Below, piece after piece: positions 1 through 8,034 of a stretch of DNA of 64,000 nucleotides; the stretch's first letter is position 1; every line of letters begins with the position of its first letter. The notes under the pieces were generated by a model that worked only from the letters and a program-made list of their open reading frames with translations, was not told where the DNA came from and did no database searches. This DNA is from Leucobacter aridicollis (GTDB lineage: Bacteria; Actinomycetota; Actinomycetes; Actinomycetales; Microbacteriaceae). The stretch covers positions 2,480,001 through 2,544,000 of the forward strand of contig NZ_CP075339.1 of the NCBI RefSeq assembly GCF_024399335.1. The letters are read 5' to 3'. The position numbers were made by a program, and so were the translations under genes.

Positions 1-57
1 CTTCTCTGCCATGAACTCATCCTACGCCCTGGCAGATTCCAGTAGCGGGACGTACAG

Positions 58-98
58 CTGAGGCGGGCGCCTGGAGAAACTCCGGACGCCCGCCTCAG
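58..98 (-). terminator. Hairpin terminator after the 79-aa membrane protein
   Basis: Near-perfect inverted repeat: CTGAGGCGGGCG pairs with CGCCCGCCTCAG, continued by CTGGAG/CTCCGG across an AAAC loop. It lies 16 bases past the stop of the minus-strand gene at 115-354. There is no strong T tract, as is common in high-GC actinobacteria. Confidence 0.7.
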
Positions 99-114
99 TG
101 GCGATTCTGCTCGG

Positions 115-354
115 CTACTTCCCGAGCGCAGGCAGGACCGTAAACGGAAGTGCAAAGCCCACCGTTGTGAGCACAAGGCCGCCAACGAAGAGGAACAATT
201 CATTGCTTGCACCGATCGCCGGGTTAAAGCCGTAGCTCGCGAGAACAATGCCACCCATTGCGAGCACAAACGAAAGAATAAAGACGATTGCGGTGACAGC
301 ACTCACCGAGCCCTGTGAGCTCTCCTCGAACAGACCCTCGCTCTGCTTAGCCAT
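115..354 (-). CDS. Small two-helix membrane protein, unknown function
   Basis: A 79-residue protein with a short charged N-terminus (about residues 1-17) followed by two hydrophobic segments at about 18-40 and 50-74, joined by a short polar loop. This suggests a hairpin in the cytoplasmic membrane with little outside it. I do not recognise a family. It is monocistronic, followed by a strong hairpin, and divergent from the small membrane protein at 529-741. Codon use fits the host. Function cannot be given from sequence. Confidence 0.7.
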   Translation of the reverse strand: MAKQSEGLFEESSQGSVSAVTAIVFILSFVLAMGGIVLASYGFNPAIGASNELFLFVGGLVLTTVGFALPFTVLPALGK

Positions 355-528
355 GTCTTCTCAATTCCTCCGTGGTGTGTTGGTTGAGCGCATTTGCGCA
401 CGCTGCCTCAAGCGTAGCCTAGACGCGCGGCGAAACCCACAGCCAAGCAGGTACACGTTAGGGTGGGATCGAAAACGCCCCCGCGGCGATTCAGTTGGTT
501 TCACCAACCCATTGATAGGAGGTGCCGC

Positions 529-741
529 ATGGCCCGGCAGCGTATTGAGGTCGGCAAGTACCTCACGAACATCGGCGTACTCGGCGCGGCGGCAGGCGTC
601 GTCTCCACGGCTCGCCGTACAAGCACCATGCCGCGTGACTGGCGCAGACTCATCGTTTGGGGGGTCTGGATCGCCGGGCTCGTCCTCGCAATCGCAGGTG
701 TCGCGATGCAGGAGCGAGACGAGGAGTACGGCGCGGAGTAG
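529..741 (+). CDS. Small one-helix membrane protein, unknown function
   Basis: The ATG at 529 is chosen because TAGGAGGT ends six bases before it; a longer reading from 463 has no such site. The 70-residue product starts MARQRIEVGKYLTNIGVLGA, has a basic stretch (RRTSTMPRDWRR) and then one hydrophobic helix at about residues 43-61, ending in an acidic tail. It is probably a single-pass or peripheral membrane protein. No family recognised. Flanked by divergent 115-354 and, downstream, nhaA. Confidence 0.7.
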   Translation: MARQRIEVGKYLTNIGVLGAAAGVVSTARRTSTMPRDWRRLIVWGVWIAGLVLAIAGVAMQERDEEYGAE

Positions 742-865
742 TCGCACCGCGTCACACGCATCCCTTGCCATTGACGGGCAAGATGCGATAGTTTTCAGCG
801 GTTAGGTGTGTCGGGAAGTCTGGTCGACGTGATGTTCGAGCAACCCCACATACGAGGAGTCTTCA

Positions 866-2173
866 ATGGCGAGCCCCACCCCTGAAACCCCAATTCAGCA
901 CTCTCCCTCTGCACGCAGCCAGCGACGCCCGCGCAGAAGACTCTTCGCCTACCTCAGCAGGCGAGAGATCGTCCGGATCAATCGTCTGCTACGCCGCGAA
1001 TTCGTTGGCGGCCTCATCATCATGGTTGCCGCGCTGGTCGGCTTCATCGCCGCGAACAGCCCGATCGCCGAGTGGTTCCTGACGCTTCGTGAGTTCAAGA
1101 TCGGCCCGGAGGCGCTCGGCCTGCATATGAGCGTGGGCCACTGGGCCTCCGACGGTCTGCTTGCAATCTTCTTCTTCATGGTCGGGCTTGAACTCAAGCG
1201 AGAGTTCGTCGAGGGCGACCTCCGATCACCTCGCACGGCAATCGTGCCCGTGGCTGCGGCGTTCGGCGGCGTCATGTTCCCAGCGGCGATCTACCTCGCG
1301 GTCAACGCAGGGACTGACACCGCGCACGGGTGGGCGATCCCGACAGCGACCGATATTGCTTTCGCCGTCGCGGTGCTCGGCCTCATCGCGCCAAGAATCA
1401 ACCCAGCCCTCCGCATGTTCCTCTTGACGCTCGCAGTCGTCGACGATTTCATCGCTATCGCGATCATTGCGGTGTTCTACACCGACGGCGTGAACCTCAC
1501 ACCGCTACTCATCGCTGTAGTGCCAGCCCTCGTATTCGCGTTCCTCATGCGGTGGAAGGGCGAGTGGTTCGCGCGGTCGAAGTGGGGCGCCTGGTTGATC
1601 CTGCTCCCCCTCGGCATCGTCACCTGGGCGCTGTTCTACAACTCGGGCATTCACGCGACCATCGCTGGCGTCGTCCTCGCGTTCCTCGTGCCTGTTCGCG
1701 GCAAAACAGGCGGCGAGGTCGCAGAGACCCTCAACAGCCGTTTCCACCCGCTGTCGGCGTTCATCGCGGTGCCGATCTTTGCGCTCTTCGCGGCTGGAGT
1801 GTCGCTCGGCGGGGCCTCTCGATTCCCCTTCGATCCGATCGCGATCGGCATCATGCTTGGCCTCGTGATCGGCAAGCCGCTCGGCATCACACTCACCACC
1901 TGGCTCCTCACCCGCTTCACCCGCGCGACGCTCGGCTCCTCAGTGCTCTGGCGTGAGGTCATTGGTGTCGGCGCACTCGCAGGCGTCGGTTTCACCGTCG
2001 CGATGCTTGTCTCGGAGCTCAGCTTCAGCAACGAAAGCGACATCGACACCGGCCGCCTCTCGGTCATGGTGGCCTCGCTCATCGCGGTCGCTGTGGCAGC
2101 CGCCGTGCTCATGCCGGGCCAACGCAAGCGGGCGAACCGGCCGATCACCCAGGCAAACCTCGTTGTGGACTGA
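866..2173 (+). CDS. nhaA: Na+/H+ antiporter NhaA
   Basis: This 435-residue integral membrane protein exchanges internal Na+ (or Li+) for external protons and so controls pH and sodium. It has a basic cytoplasmic N-terminus of about 45 residues, then about 11-12 hydrophobic segments. The NhaA hallmarks are present: GLELKRE near residue 107, TDIAFA at 162-167, and the ion-binding aspartate pair in VVDD at 191-194. Length is slightly above the family norm because of the N-terminal extension. ATG at 866 follows an AGGAG-type site. It stands alone between a small membrane gene and tRNA-Lys. Confidence 0.97.
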   Translation: MASPTPETPIQHSPSARSQRRPRRRLFAYLSRREIVRINRLLRREFVGGLIIMVAALVGFIAANSPIAEWFLTLREFKIGPEALGLHMSVGHWASDGLLAIFFFMVGLELKREFVEGDLRSPRTAIVPVAAAFGGVMFPAAIYLAVNAGTDTAHGWAIPTATDIAFAVAVLGLIAPRINPALRMFLLTLAVVDDFIAIAIIAVFYTDGVNLTPLLIAVVPALVFAFLMRWKGEWFARSKWGAWLILLPLGIVTWALFYNSGIHATIAGVVLAFLVPVRGKTGGEVAETLNSRFHPLSAFIAVPIFALFAAGVSLGGASRFPFDPIAIGIMLGLVIGKPLGITLTTWLLTRFTRATLGSSVLWREVIGVGALAGVGFTVAMLVSELSFSNESDIDTGRLSVMVASLIAVAVAAAVLMPGQRKRANRPITQANLVVD

Positions 2174-2274
2174 GCAGACCTGTTTCGTTGGCCCCGCATC
2201 GCGGCGTGTCGCGCCCAGAACGGCCCCGCATCAGGGGCGCGGCACACGCGGGATACACAGTTTTCGAAGCCGAT

Positions 2275-2304
2275 TTGATTAGTAGAAAATTTGCGTGCTA
2301 TCGT
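2275..2304 (+). promoter_or_regulatory. Probable promoter of tRNA-Lys
   Basis: TTGATT (2275-2280) and TATCGT (2299-2304) are separated by 18 bases in a locally AT-rich stretch, placing the transcription start about 18 bases before the tRNA. Reading of hexamers only. Confidence 0.55.
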
Positions 2305-2328
2305 ATATCCCGTTGCACACCGCAGCAA

Positions 2329-2401
<73 letters not shown>

Positions 2402-2407
2402 CAGATT

Positions 2408-2440
2408 AGCCCCGAGATCATCACGATCTCGGGGCTTTTT
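2408..2440 (+). terminator. Rho-independent terminator of tRNA-Lys
   Basis: Perfect 12-bp stem (AGCCCCGAGATC with GATCTCGGGGCT), five-base loop, then a T run. One of the clearest terminators in the window. Confidence 0.92.
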
Positions 2441-2459
2441 GGTTTCTCGGGAGTAGACA

Positions 2460-2903
2460 GTGCACACCAATAGCGACACCGCCAGAAACCAGCACCCACC
2501 CCGCGACATGCCTCTCGCGATCTATCGCTGCTACGAGACAACTTTCCTGGCGCTCATCATCCACCAGATTGACGCAGCGTACTGGCAGGAAGGGGATATG
2601 TTCGGGGTGCCAGGTGGCGTCCAAGGCTTTCTCGTATTTAACGCGCTGGCAGTCGGGGCAATCCTGCTTGGATACCGCGAGCTACTTATGGGCGGCCGAT
2701 GGGAACTCCACGCAGCGGTCTTGTGCGGCTCGCTTGGCCTCGCAACTGCCGGGATTCACATCTGGTTCGCGGCCATCGGACGTGAAGAGTTCCATCTTCC
2801 ACTCTCCATTGCCGCGATCATTGCCTGTGGGGCGTCGGGCATTGCACTACTGGAACTCACAAGAAGACTGTCACGTAGGCGGCGTGCCGCTCAGGTTTCC
2901 TAG
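2460..2903 (+). CDS. Four-helix membrane protein, DUF6713-like
   Basis: A 147-residue protein beginning with GTG at 2460, supported by GGGAG six bases upstream; an internal ATG at 2508 is the alternative. A short polar N-terminus precedes about four hydrophobic segments (roughly residues 25-38, 52-72, 82-103, 112-132) and a basic tail RRLSRRRRAAQ. The motif HQIDAAYWQEGDMFGVPGG near residue 35 recalls the small uncharacterised family I know as DUF6713; this is a recollection, not a search. Function unknown. Confidence 0.75.
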   Translation: MHTNSDTARNQHPPRDMPLAIYRCYETTFLALIIHQIDAAYWQEGDMFGVPGGVQGFLVFNALAVGAILLGYRELLMGGRWELHAAVLCGSLGLATAGIHIWFAAIGREEFHLPLSIAAIIACGASGIALLELTRRLSRRRRAAQVS

Positions 2904-3041
2904 GAACCACCGTCCGATCGAGGACTCGAGCACCAGTCGGGTTACTCCCCCGACGCCGCAGGCTCTAGAGTGTCGACACGACGGATCGAGGCACGCAATA
3001 CGACCCTGAGGGTATTGCACACTCTCAGGTATGGTTTCGCT

Positions 3042-3203
3042 ATGACTGATTTGAACGCAATGATGGTGGCAGTGTGGGCCATCTACCTCGGCGGGTTTCT
3101 GCTGGGCTTACTCATCCTGTGGGCAGTGATCCGTGGCGCTGTTTTGTCGGCCTTGCGCAAGCATGCCGAGGAGCAAAGGCCTGGCAGGCTCGATCCCTAT
3201 TGA
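3042..3203 (+). CDS. Small single-helix membrane protein, unknown
   Basis: A 53-residue product starting MTDLNAMMVAVWAIYLGGFL, with one hydrophobic helix (about residues 6-30) and a charged tail. The start at 3042 is preferred over one at 2970 because TATGGT at 3030-3035 lies six bases before the ATG, the arrangement of a leaderless promoter. No family recognised. Existence is moderately supported by helix composition and the promoter-like box. Confidence 0.5.
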   Translation: MTDLNAMMVAVWAIYLGGFLLGLLILWAVIRGAVLSALRKHAEEQRPGRLDPY

Positions 3204-3327
3204 AGGCTCACCGCTCTGCTACCCGCCATGGAAGGGAGATCAGCGTGGCCAGAGAGCGCGTCCCGCCGCAGCTAGTGACAACCGCGAGTAGCCCGAGGCG
3301 AGCATAGTCCCCTGGCTGCTGAGGCCG

Positions 3328-3669
3328 GTGGTGTCGGCCTCTTCTGGCCGCCGTATTCGAGACCACGGGCTGAACGCCGACCCCAGAGGCCACACCGAGC
3401 CGGCACCAGAAGCGACACCCAAACCCACTGAATGCCTCACTTTGGATGACGGCTGGACAATCGCGCCTGACGAGTTCGGCATTTCCACCACGATCAGTGG
3501 GCATGTTTCGAACGATGGTGACAAGGCAATCACCAACTATGTGCAGATCACGTTCAATGCACTCGAGGCCGCGGGGGCAAATCTCGGCACTTGCCTAGCG
3601 AATACCAACACGACCGACACGAACGGCAAGTGGAAGGTCGGGGCCTTGCAGGCCTTGCCCTCCACATGA
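3328..3669 (+). pseudogene. Remnant of a secreted FxLYD-like protein
   Basis: The reading frame encodes a stretch resembling an FxLYD-type beta-sandwich domain: a conserved-looking segment from about residue 40 (WTIAPDEFGISTTISGHVSN) through NYVQITFNALEAAGANLGTC to NGKWKVGAL. These proteins normally begin with a lipoprotein or secretion signal; none is present here, and the end is abrupt after GKWKVGAL. No upstream frame supplies a signal peptide. I read it as a gene broken at both ends, though a divergent intact gene cannot be excluded. Confidence 0.45.
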
Positions 3670-3719
3670 AATAGGCTCGCACCGGGCTGGCAAGAAGCTC
3701 CCCAGATTGTGAACCATGA

Positions 3720-3748
3720 TTCACACAGCGGGTTATCCCCGCTACAGT
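3720..3748 (+). promoter_or_regulatory. Leaderless promoter of the 63-aa protein
   Basis: TTCACA (3720-3725), 17-base spacer, TACAGT (3743-3748), then six bases to ATG at 3755. The spacing puts the transcription start on the start codon. Confidence 0.6.
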
Positions 3749-3754
3749 AGCGTC

Positions 3755-3946
3755 ATGAGCACAGATCGGTTACAGGACGCCGAAGTCATGGAAGCACTTG
3801 GCGTAATGAGCGGCACAGATCTACCTTGGTCGATCACGTTACTCCTGGATGACCTATACAAACGAGTAGCCTCCCTTGAGCAGCAGACCGAACTGCTGCA
3901 GGAGCAGCACCCCTCAGTAGCTGTTGCACGGACCAATTCGCGCTAG
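3755..3946 (+). CDS. Small soluble protein with coiled-coil tail, unknown
   Basis: A 63-residue protein (MSTDRLQDAEVMEALGVMSG) with a helical C-terminal half (about residues 30-52, DDLYKRVASLEQQTELLQEQ) showing heptad-like leucines and glutamines, so a short coiled coil is likely. No membrane helix or known domain. The start is set by the leaderless promoter at 3720-3748. Isolated between a broken secreted-protein gene and tspO. Function unknown. Confidence 0.55.
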   Translation: MSTDRLQDAEVMEALGVMSGTDLPWSITLLLDDLYKRVASLEQQTELLQEQHPSVAVARTNSR

Positions 3947-4111
3947 CCGAGACGACAAACCAGTGATGACGGAACTCCAGCCAGGTCTTGCCGCCCCCTG
4001 CCCGAGGTTCTGAACGCCCGCAACATCCGGGCGCGAACGCCCATGTCAACCCCCTGTACCCTCGCCGCGCTCAATTGGTACTGTGTGGGCCAAAGATGAG
4101 GACGGTGACAC

Positions 4112-4630
4112 ATGACCCAGCATCCCCCAGTTCAGCGTCAGGCGGCTACCAGCATTGCATTGCTCGCCGTTGTCGCCCTCGTAGCCTTCCTCGGGTCACA
4201 AGCGACCATCCCCAACACCGAGGGTTGGTACGCGGAGGCGACGAAGGTCCCGTGGAACCCGCCGAACAGTGTCTTCGGCCCGGCATGGTCCGTCCTCTAC
4301 GTGCTCATCGCCGCAGCGGGGTGGCTCGTCTGGCGCAGCGGGTGGCGCGCCAGCGCGCCGAACGCCGCACGCACATCACTCACGCTCTTCACCGTCCAGC
4401 TCGTGCTGAACGCCGCCTGGACCCCGGTGTTCTTTGCCGGGTATCCAGTGGTCGGCGAGGCGGCCTGGTGGGTTGCGCTCGCCATCATGGTCGCGCTCGT
4501 CGGGTTCGTCATCGCCTTTGCATTTTCGGCCGCACAGTGGTCGAAGGTGGCGGCCTGGCTCATGGTGCCCTACCTGCTGTGGCTGCTCTTCGCGACGTCG
4601 TTGAACATTGGGATCATCGCACTCAACTGA
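4112..4630 (+). CDS. tspO: TspO/MBR family tryptophan-rich sensory protein
   Basis: A 172-residue five-helix membrane protein of the translocator protein family, which binds tetrapyrroles such as protoporphyrin IX and is linked to stress responses. After an N-terminal helix with EGWYAEATKVPWNPPNSVFG (about residues 36-55), the family pattern PxWxPPxxxFxxxW followed by LY is clear, and tryptophans recur in helices 2-4. Length fits bacterial TspO. The ATG at 4112 has GAGGA upstream. It appears monocistronic, with no tetrapyrrole genes nearby. Confidence 0.95.
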   Translation: MTQHPPVQRQAATSIALLAVVALVAFLGSQATIPNTEGWYAEATKVPWNPPNSVFGPAWSVLYVLIAAAGWLVWRSGWRASAPNAARTSLTLFTVQLVLNAAWTPVFFAGYPVVGEAAWWVALAIMVALVGFVIAFAFSAAQWSKVAAWLMVPYLLWLLFATSLNIGIIALN

Positions 4631-4682
4631 CCCCGAGTGCCGCGCTAGCGGACGTCCAACGCGTTCAGTAGGCTCTGCCGAT

Positions 4683-5096
4683 ATGGACAATTCTTCGACG
4701 ACGGCACCGGGCCGGCTCTCGTTCAGGACAGTGTTTGGGGGCACCACTCTCCAGGAGGCCTACTACGGTGAGCCAAAGCGAATCACCAGGAACCTCGCCG
4801 ACGCGGAGTTCGCCTACGGCATTGATCTGTTTCTGCATATTGGGGGCGAGGTCACGCCGGGCGACGGCGCAACGGGCCTGCGCAACCCGCGGGTCTCGAT
4901 CGCGAAGCGCGTCGCGACCGCGCAACTGATCGTCACCGCCGACGATGCCGAAGCGGCGCCCGACGCGAGTCGGTACCTGCGCGAACTCGTCCACAAATCC
5001 GCGGCTGAACTCATCGCGCGAATTGCGGCGAAGGATCGCACAGCCGATGAGGCGGCCGAGCTTGCCAAGCTCCGCCCCCTACTTCTCGAGCGCTAG
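4683..5096 (+). CDS. Conserved-looking hypothetical protein
   Basis: A 137-residue soluble protein with an N-terminal beta-rich half (FRTVFGGTTLQEAYYGEPKR, then FAYGIDLFLHIGGEV) and an all-helical C-terminal half (about 85-137, many Ala, Glu, Arg). No catalytic motif or known family recognised. The ATG at 4683 lies eight bases after TAGGCT (4669-4674), consistent with a leaderless start. It precedes hisN by 51 bases on the same strand; whether they are co-transcribed is unclear. Confidence 0.75.
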   Translation: MDNSSTTAPGRLSFRTVFGGTTLQEAYYGEPKRITRNLADAEFAYGIDLFLHIGGEVTPGDGATGLRNPRVSIAKRVATAQLIVTADDAEAAPDASRYLRELVHKSAAELIARIAAKDRTADEAAELAKLRPLLLER

Positions 5097-5147
5097 GCTG
5101 GGGAGAGGCACACATGCCGCACGGCCCCCGAACAACGACGGAGTCTC

Positions 5148-5951
5148 ATGCCACAGCAGCCCTCATCCCCGTCCGCCGATCTCGAGTTCGCGCTCGAGCT
5201 CGCAGATCTTGCGGACTCGATCTCACTCCCCCGGTTCCGGGCGGCAGACCTACGTATCGATACCAAGCCTGATCGCACGTTCGTGACCGACGCCGACAAG
5301 GCAGTCGAGGATGCTCTCCGGGCGCGAATCGAAGCAGAGCGGCCCGAGGACGGGTTCTTCGGCGAGGAGTCCGGTCGCGAAGACAAAGGCACACGCCGGT
5401 GGATCCTCGACCCGATCGACGGCACCTCCAACTTCCTGCGCGGCGTGCCAAACTGGGCGACGCTCATCGCCCTCGAGGTCGACGGCACACAGACAGTCGG
5501 CGTGGTCTCGGCACCCGGCTTCGGCATGCGCTGGTGGGCAGAGATCGGCGGTGGCGCCTGGGGCCAGGAGGTCGGGAAGGATTCTCGCCAGCTGCACGTC
5601 TCCGGGGTGAGCGACCTTGAACACGCCTCGCTGAGCTTCCAGTCAATCGAACAGTGGCGGCTCGCCGGCTACCTTGACTCGCTTCTCGCGCTCGAACAGG
5701 CGACCTGGCGCGACCGCGCGTACGGCGACATGTGGTCGTACATGCTGCTCGCAGAAGGGCTCGTCGACATTGTCGCCGAGTTCGACGTCAAACCCTACGA
5801 CCTCGCGGCCCTCGTGCCCATCGTCACCGAGGCGGGCGGGCGCTTCACCGATATCGAGGGGAACGAGACCGCCTGGAACGGCAGCTCGCTCGCCACGAAC
5901 GGCCATCTTCACGATGCGGTAATCACGACCGTTGCTGCGGCCAGGAAGTAA
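5148..5951 (+). CDS. hisN: Histidinol-phosphatase, inositol monophosphatase family
   Basis: A 267-residue Mg-dependent phosphatase. In actinobacteria this subgroup removes phosphate from L-histidinol phosphate in histidine synthesis. Metal-binding motifs are visible: GFFGEESGRED around residues 69-79, DPIDGT at 88-93, and KPYDLAAL near 217 in place of the usual WDxAA. The motif WILDPIDGTSNFLRGVPNWA is typical of HisN rather than SuhB. No other his genes are near. Assignment to histidinol phosphate rests on subgroup resemblance; inositol phosphate is the alternative. A paralogue is at 36794-37624. Confidence 0.85.
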   Translation: MPQQPSSPSADLEFALELADLADSISLPRFRAADLRIDTKPDRTFVTDADKAVEDALRARIEAERPEDGFFGEESGREDKGTRRWILDPIDGTSNFLRGVPNWATLIALEVDGTQTVGVVSAPGFGMRWWAEIGGGAWGQEVGKDSRQLHVSGVSDLEHASLSFQSIEQWRLAGYLDSLLALEQATWRDRAYGDMWSYMLLAEGLVDIVAEFDVKPYDLAALVPIVTEAGGRFTDIEGNETAWNGSSLATNGHLHDAVITTVAAARK

Positions 5952-5990
5952 CGGCCCTCACGGCCAGAACCGAATCGAGTTGAACAGACT

Positions 5991-6410
5991 GTGACAACCC
6001 CAGACTCAGCCCCAGTTGCACGACCCGCGTCCGCCGCTATGGTTGCCGGCGCGTTCGCGCTCGACGCGATCCTCATCGTCGTGTTCGCCGCGATCGGACG
6101 TGAGAGCCACGCCCGCGAGGCGACGCTGTTCGGCCCGCTCGAGACCGCCTGGCCATTTCTCGCGGGGCTCACGATCAGCTGGCTTCTCGCGGCAGCATGG
6201 CGGCGCCCAGCCGCGATCCTGCGCACCGGGCTTCCCATCTGGATCGGCACGGTCGCCCTCGGAATGCTGTTCCGCGCGCTCACAGGCCAAGGAACGGCGT
6301 TGCCGTTTGTGATCGTCGCGACCCTGACAGTGTCAGCCTTCCTGCTCGGCTGGCGGCTCATCGCGCTCCTCATCTCGCGGGCGCGGTCACGCGGCAGATC
6401 GCCAAGCTAA
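5991..6410 (+). CDS. DUF3054 family membrane protein
   Basis: A 139-residue protein starting with GTG, with four hydrophobic helices (about 16-35, 48-66, 76-96, 102-125). The pattern DAILIVVFAAIGR in helix 1, PFLAGLTISWLLAAAWRRP in helix 2 and the G-rich helix 3 GTVALGMLFRALTGQGTA match the actinobacterial family DUF3054, of unknown function. It follows hisN closely and overlaps the last four bases of the convergent gene at 6407-7540. Confidence 0.85.
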   Translation: MTTPDSAPVARPASAAMVAGAFALDAILIVVFAAIGRESHAREATLFGPLETAWPFLAGLTISWLLAAAWRRPAAILRTGLPIWIGTVALGMLFRALTGQGTALPFVIVATLTVSAFLLGWRLIALLISRARSRGRSPS

Positions 6411-7540
6411 GCAGACCGAAAGACCCGGCTCACGCCTCCAACGATCTTCGTCGCCTGCAGCCACAACAGCATGCGCGTCACAGGCCGCAACGCCCATCCT
6501 TGCAGCGACCGCCGCGCGACGCTACGTTCCCAGGCGATGCGTGCCCGAATTGCCGTTCCGCCGGCCGCGTGTTCAAGCTGAATTTCGAGCAGCCGCGTAT
6601 TGGCGTTTGGTTCGTCAGGAAAGCTAAGGCGCCAGGCAACGCGGGCCGGCTCGGAGGCCTCGACGAGCTCGAAAGCGATCCGGTTCAGCGATGCTCGCGT
6701 GCGGAGGGGCTTGCCGTCAGGCGCGTGCGTTCGCCCCCTCCCCTCCCACGTTGCGCCGATCTCGGGCATGGCACCGGGGCTGGGCTGCGGGCTGATAGAC
6801 GCCGGGTCGACAGACTCGAGCATCTCCTCCCACTCGGGCATTCGGCCGGGGTTAGCCAGTAGCTCCCACACTGCGTTCGGCGGTGCCGGGACGAAGCCGG
6901 TGACCGCCCGGGCGAGCGCCTTCGGAGTGGCCTGGCCATGCGGTCTGACCCCGGGACTTCGGCCCAGCGGGGCCTCCCCCGGTGCAGCGGTGCGGCGAGG
7001 AGAACCGGCCTGCCCGATGCCAGCCCAGTCAACAGTCTCAGCGCCATCGGCACCCCCGCCGAAGTCAGGGATGCGCGCCGCGGCTTCGAGGCGTTCTCGG
7101 ACCTCCAGTGGGTCTACGCCAAGCCTCATCAGGACCCCGGAGATGAAGCCACTCGGCTCGTCAATGAGGGCACGCAGGACGGCGGTTGCGCTACCGTCTG
7201 AGTTCTTCTCGGACACGCTGTTCAGCACCTTGCCCGCTCGCGAGGTCCACTCGTAGCCACCGGTTTCGTTGAAGACAATAGGCCCGGGCTGTGGGGGCGC
7301 CATGTCGATGCCGAAGGCGCGCAGGTCTTCTGCGTGCTGGTCGGCGATCGCCTGCCGCGCTCCGTGAAGCGTCACTCCGAGTGCGCGCAACACCTGCCCG
7401 GCCGCCTGCTCGCTCGCAACGAGTGCGACGAACAAGTGGTCGATGTCAGTGTCGCGGGCGCCAAGCCTGGAAGCCTCCTCCATCGCTGTCATCGAGAGGG
7501 TGTGCATCGTCGCGGCGGCCGCGCTCAACTTCCCCATCAC
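6407..7540 (-). CDS. Clp N-terminal domain fused to SRPBCC domain
   Basis: A 377-residue protein with two parts. Residues about 1-165 resemble the Clp repeat (N) domain that in ClpA/ClpC binds adaptors and substrates: MHTLSMTAMEEASRLGARDT, then DHLFVALVAS, with the second repeat at about 80-160. There is no AAA+ ATPase. After a Gly/Pro-rich linker, residues about 215-377 look like a START/SRPBCC ligand-binding fold (ARAVTGFVPAPPNAVWELLA... RLLEIQLEHAAGGTAIRARI). Its start overlaps the HTH gene by four bases, so both are one operon under the operator at 7782-7821. A role in protein quality control or small-ligand sensing is possible but unproven. Confidence 0.85.
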   Translation of the reverse strand: MMGKLSAAAATMHTLSMTAMEEASRLGARDTDIDHLFVALVASEQAAGQVLRALGVTLHGARQAIADQHAEDLRAFGIDMAPPQPGPIVFNETGGYEWTSRAGKVLNSVSEKNSDGSATAVLRALIDEPSGFISGVLMRLGVDPLEVRERLEAAARIPDFGGGADGAETVDWAGIGQAGSPRRTAAPGEAPLGRSPGVRPHGQATPKALARAVTGFVPAPPNAVWELLANPGRMPEWEEMLESVDPASISPQPSPGAMPEIGATWEGRGRTHAPDGKPLRTRASLNRIAFELVEASEPARVAWRLSFPDEPNANTRLLEIQLEHAAGGTAIRARIAWERSVARRSLQGWALRPVTRMLLWLQATKIVGGVSRVFRSA

Positions 7541-7776
7541 GCGCCTCGACCTGCGCGGAGCGTCGCATGCACACGCTTCGAGTACTTCTTATGAACGGCC
7601 TGCCTGGTGACACCGAGCGCCTCGGCTATAGCCTGCCAGTTCATTCCCGAGGCGAGCGCGGCCTCGACCTGCTTAAGTTCGAGTGTGTCGGCGAGGGTTC
7701 TCAGCGCGGTCACAGCGCGGAGCCCCGCACGCGGGTCGGTCGTATCTGCCGCGACGTCGGTAAGCTGAAGGGTCAT
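7537..7776 (-). CDS. Small helix-turn-helix protein, probable autoregulator
   Basis: A 79-residue protein made mostly of one DNA-binding domain: an N-terminal helical segment (ALRTLADTLELKQVEAALAS) and a helix-turn-helix at about residues 48-70 (WQAIAEALGVTRQAVHKKYS). It is the first gene of a two-gene operon with the ClpN-SRPBCC fusion. Two copies of CAACCTAnGTTG overlap its promoter, so autorepression is the simplest model (inference). Transcription appears to start at the ATG itself. Confidence 0.88.
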   Translation of the reverse strand: MTLQLTDVAADTTDPRAGLRAVTALRTLADTLELKQVEAALASGMNWQAIAEALGVTRQAVHKKYSKRVHATLRAGRGA

Positions 7777-7781
7777 GCTGT

Positions 7782-7821
7782 CAACCTACGTTGCTCGGAA
7801 CAAGTTTGTCAACCTAGGTTG
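7782..7821 (-). promoter_or_regulatory. Leaderless promoter with two palindromic operators
   Basis: Box 1 CAACCTACGTTG (7782-7793) and box 2 CAACCTAGGTTG (7810-7821, perfect palindrome) are 28 bases apart. Read on the minus strand, TTGACA formed by box 2 and its flank is followed after 18 bases by TAGGTT formed by box 1, then six bases to the ATG at 7776. So each box covers one promoter hexamer. Flanks are also repeated (TGTCAACCTA...TTGCTC). Confidence 0.8.
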
Positions 7822-7916
7822 CTCCGATGGGAGCGGTTTTGGGCGTGGTACTGGCAACGGGGTCGTGCCAGAGCCAAGGCCCGGGGCCTTCCCTCCCAGG
7901 GACCCCGCCTACATTC

Positions 7917-7985
7917 AATGGGATCGACACTTCCAATGCCGGCGCCCAACTCTGCAGGACTTTATTCTGCAGATCACATGCGAGA
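7917..7985. repeat. Diverged copy A of a dispersed intergenic repeat
   Basis: Begins TCAATGGGATCGACACTTCC and continues to a TATTCTGCAGATCACAT segment. It resembles copy B at 8035-8110 and, more weakly, the three copies at 51.2-51.55 kb (ATGGGATCGAC near the left end, CTGCAGAT near the right end). No coding frame. The rest of 7822-8206 holds no gene that I can support. Confidence 0.55.
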
Positions 7986-8034
7986 CGTTGAGACCAGGAG
8001 GGCGCCTAGGGTCGGCAAGCCGCCCCAGCACAGC

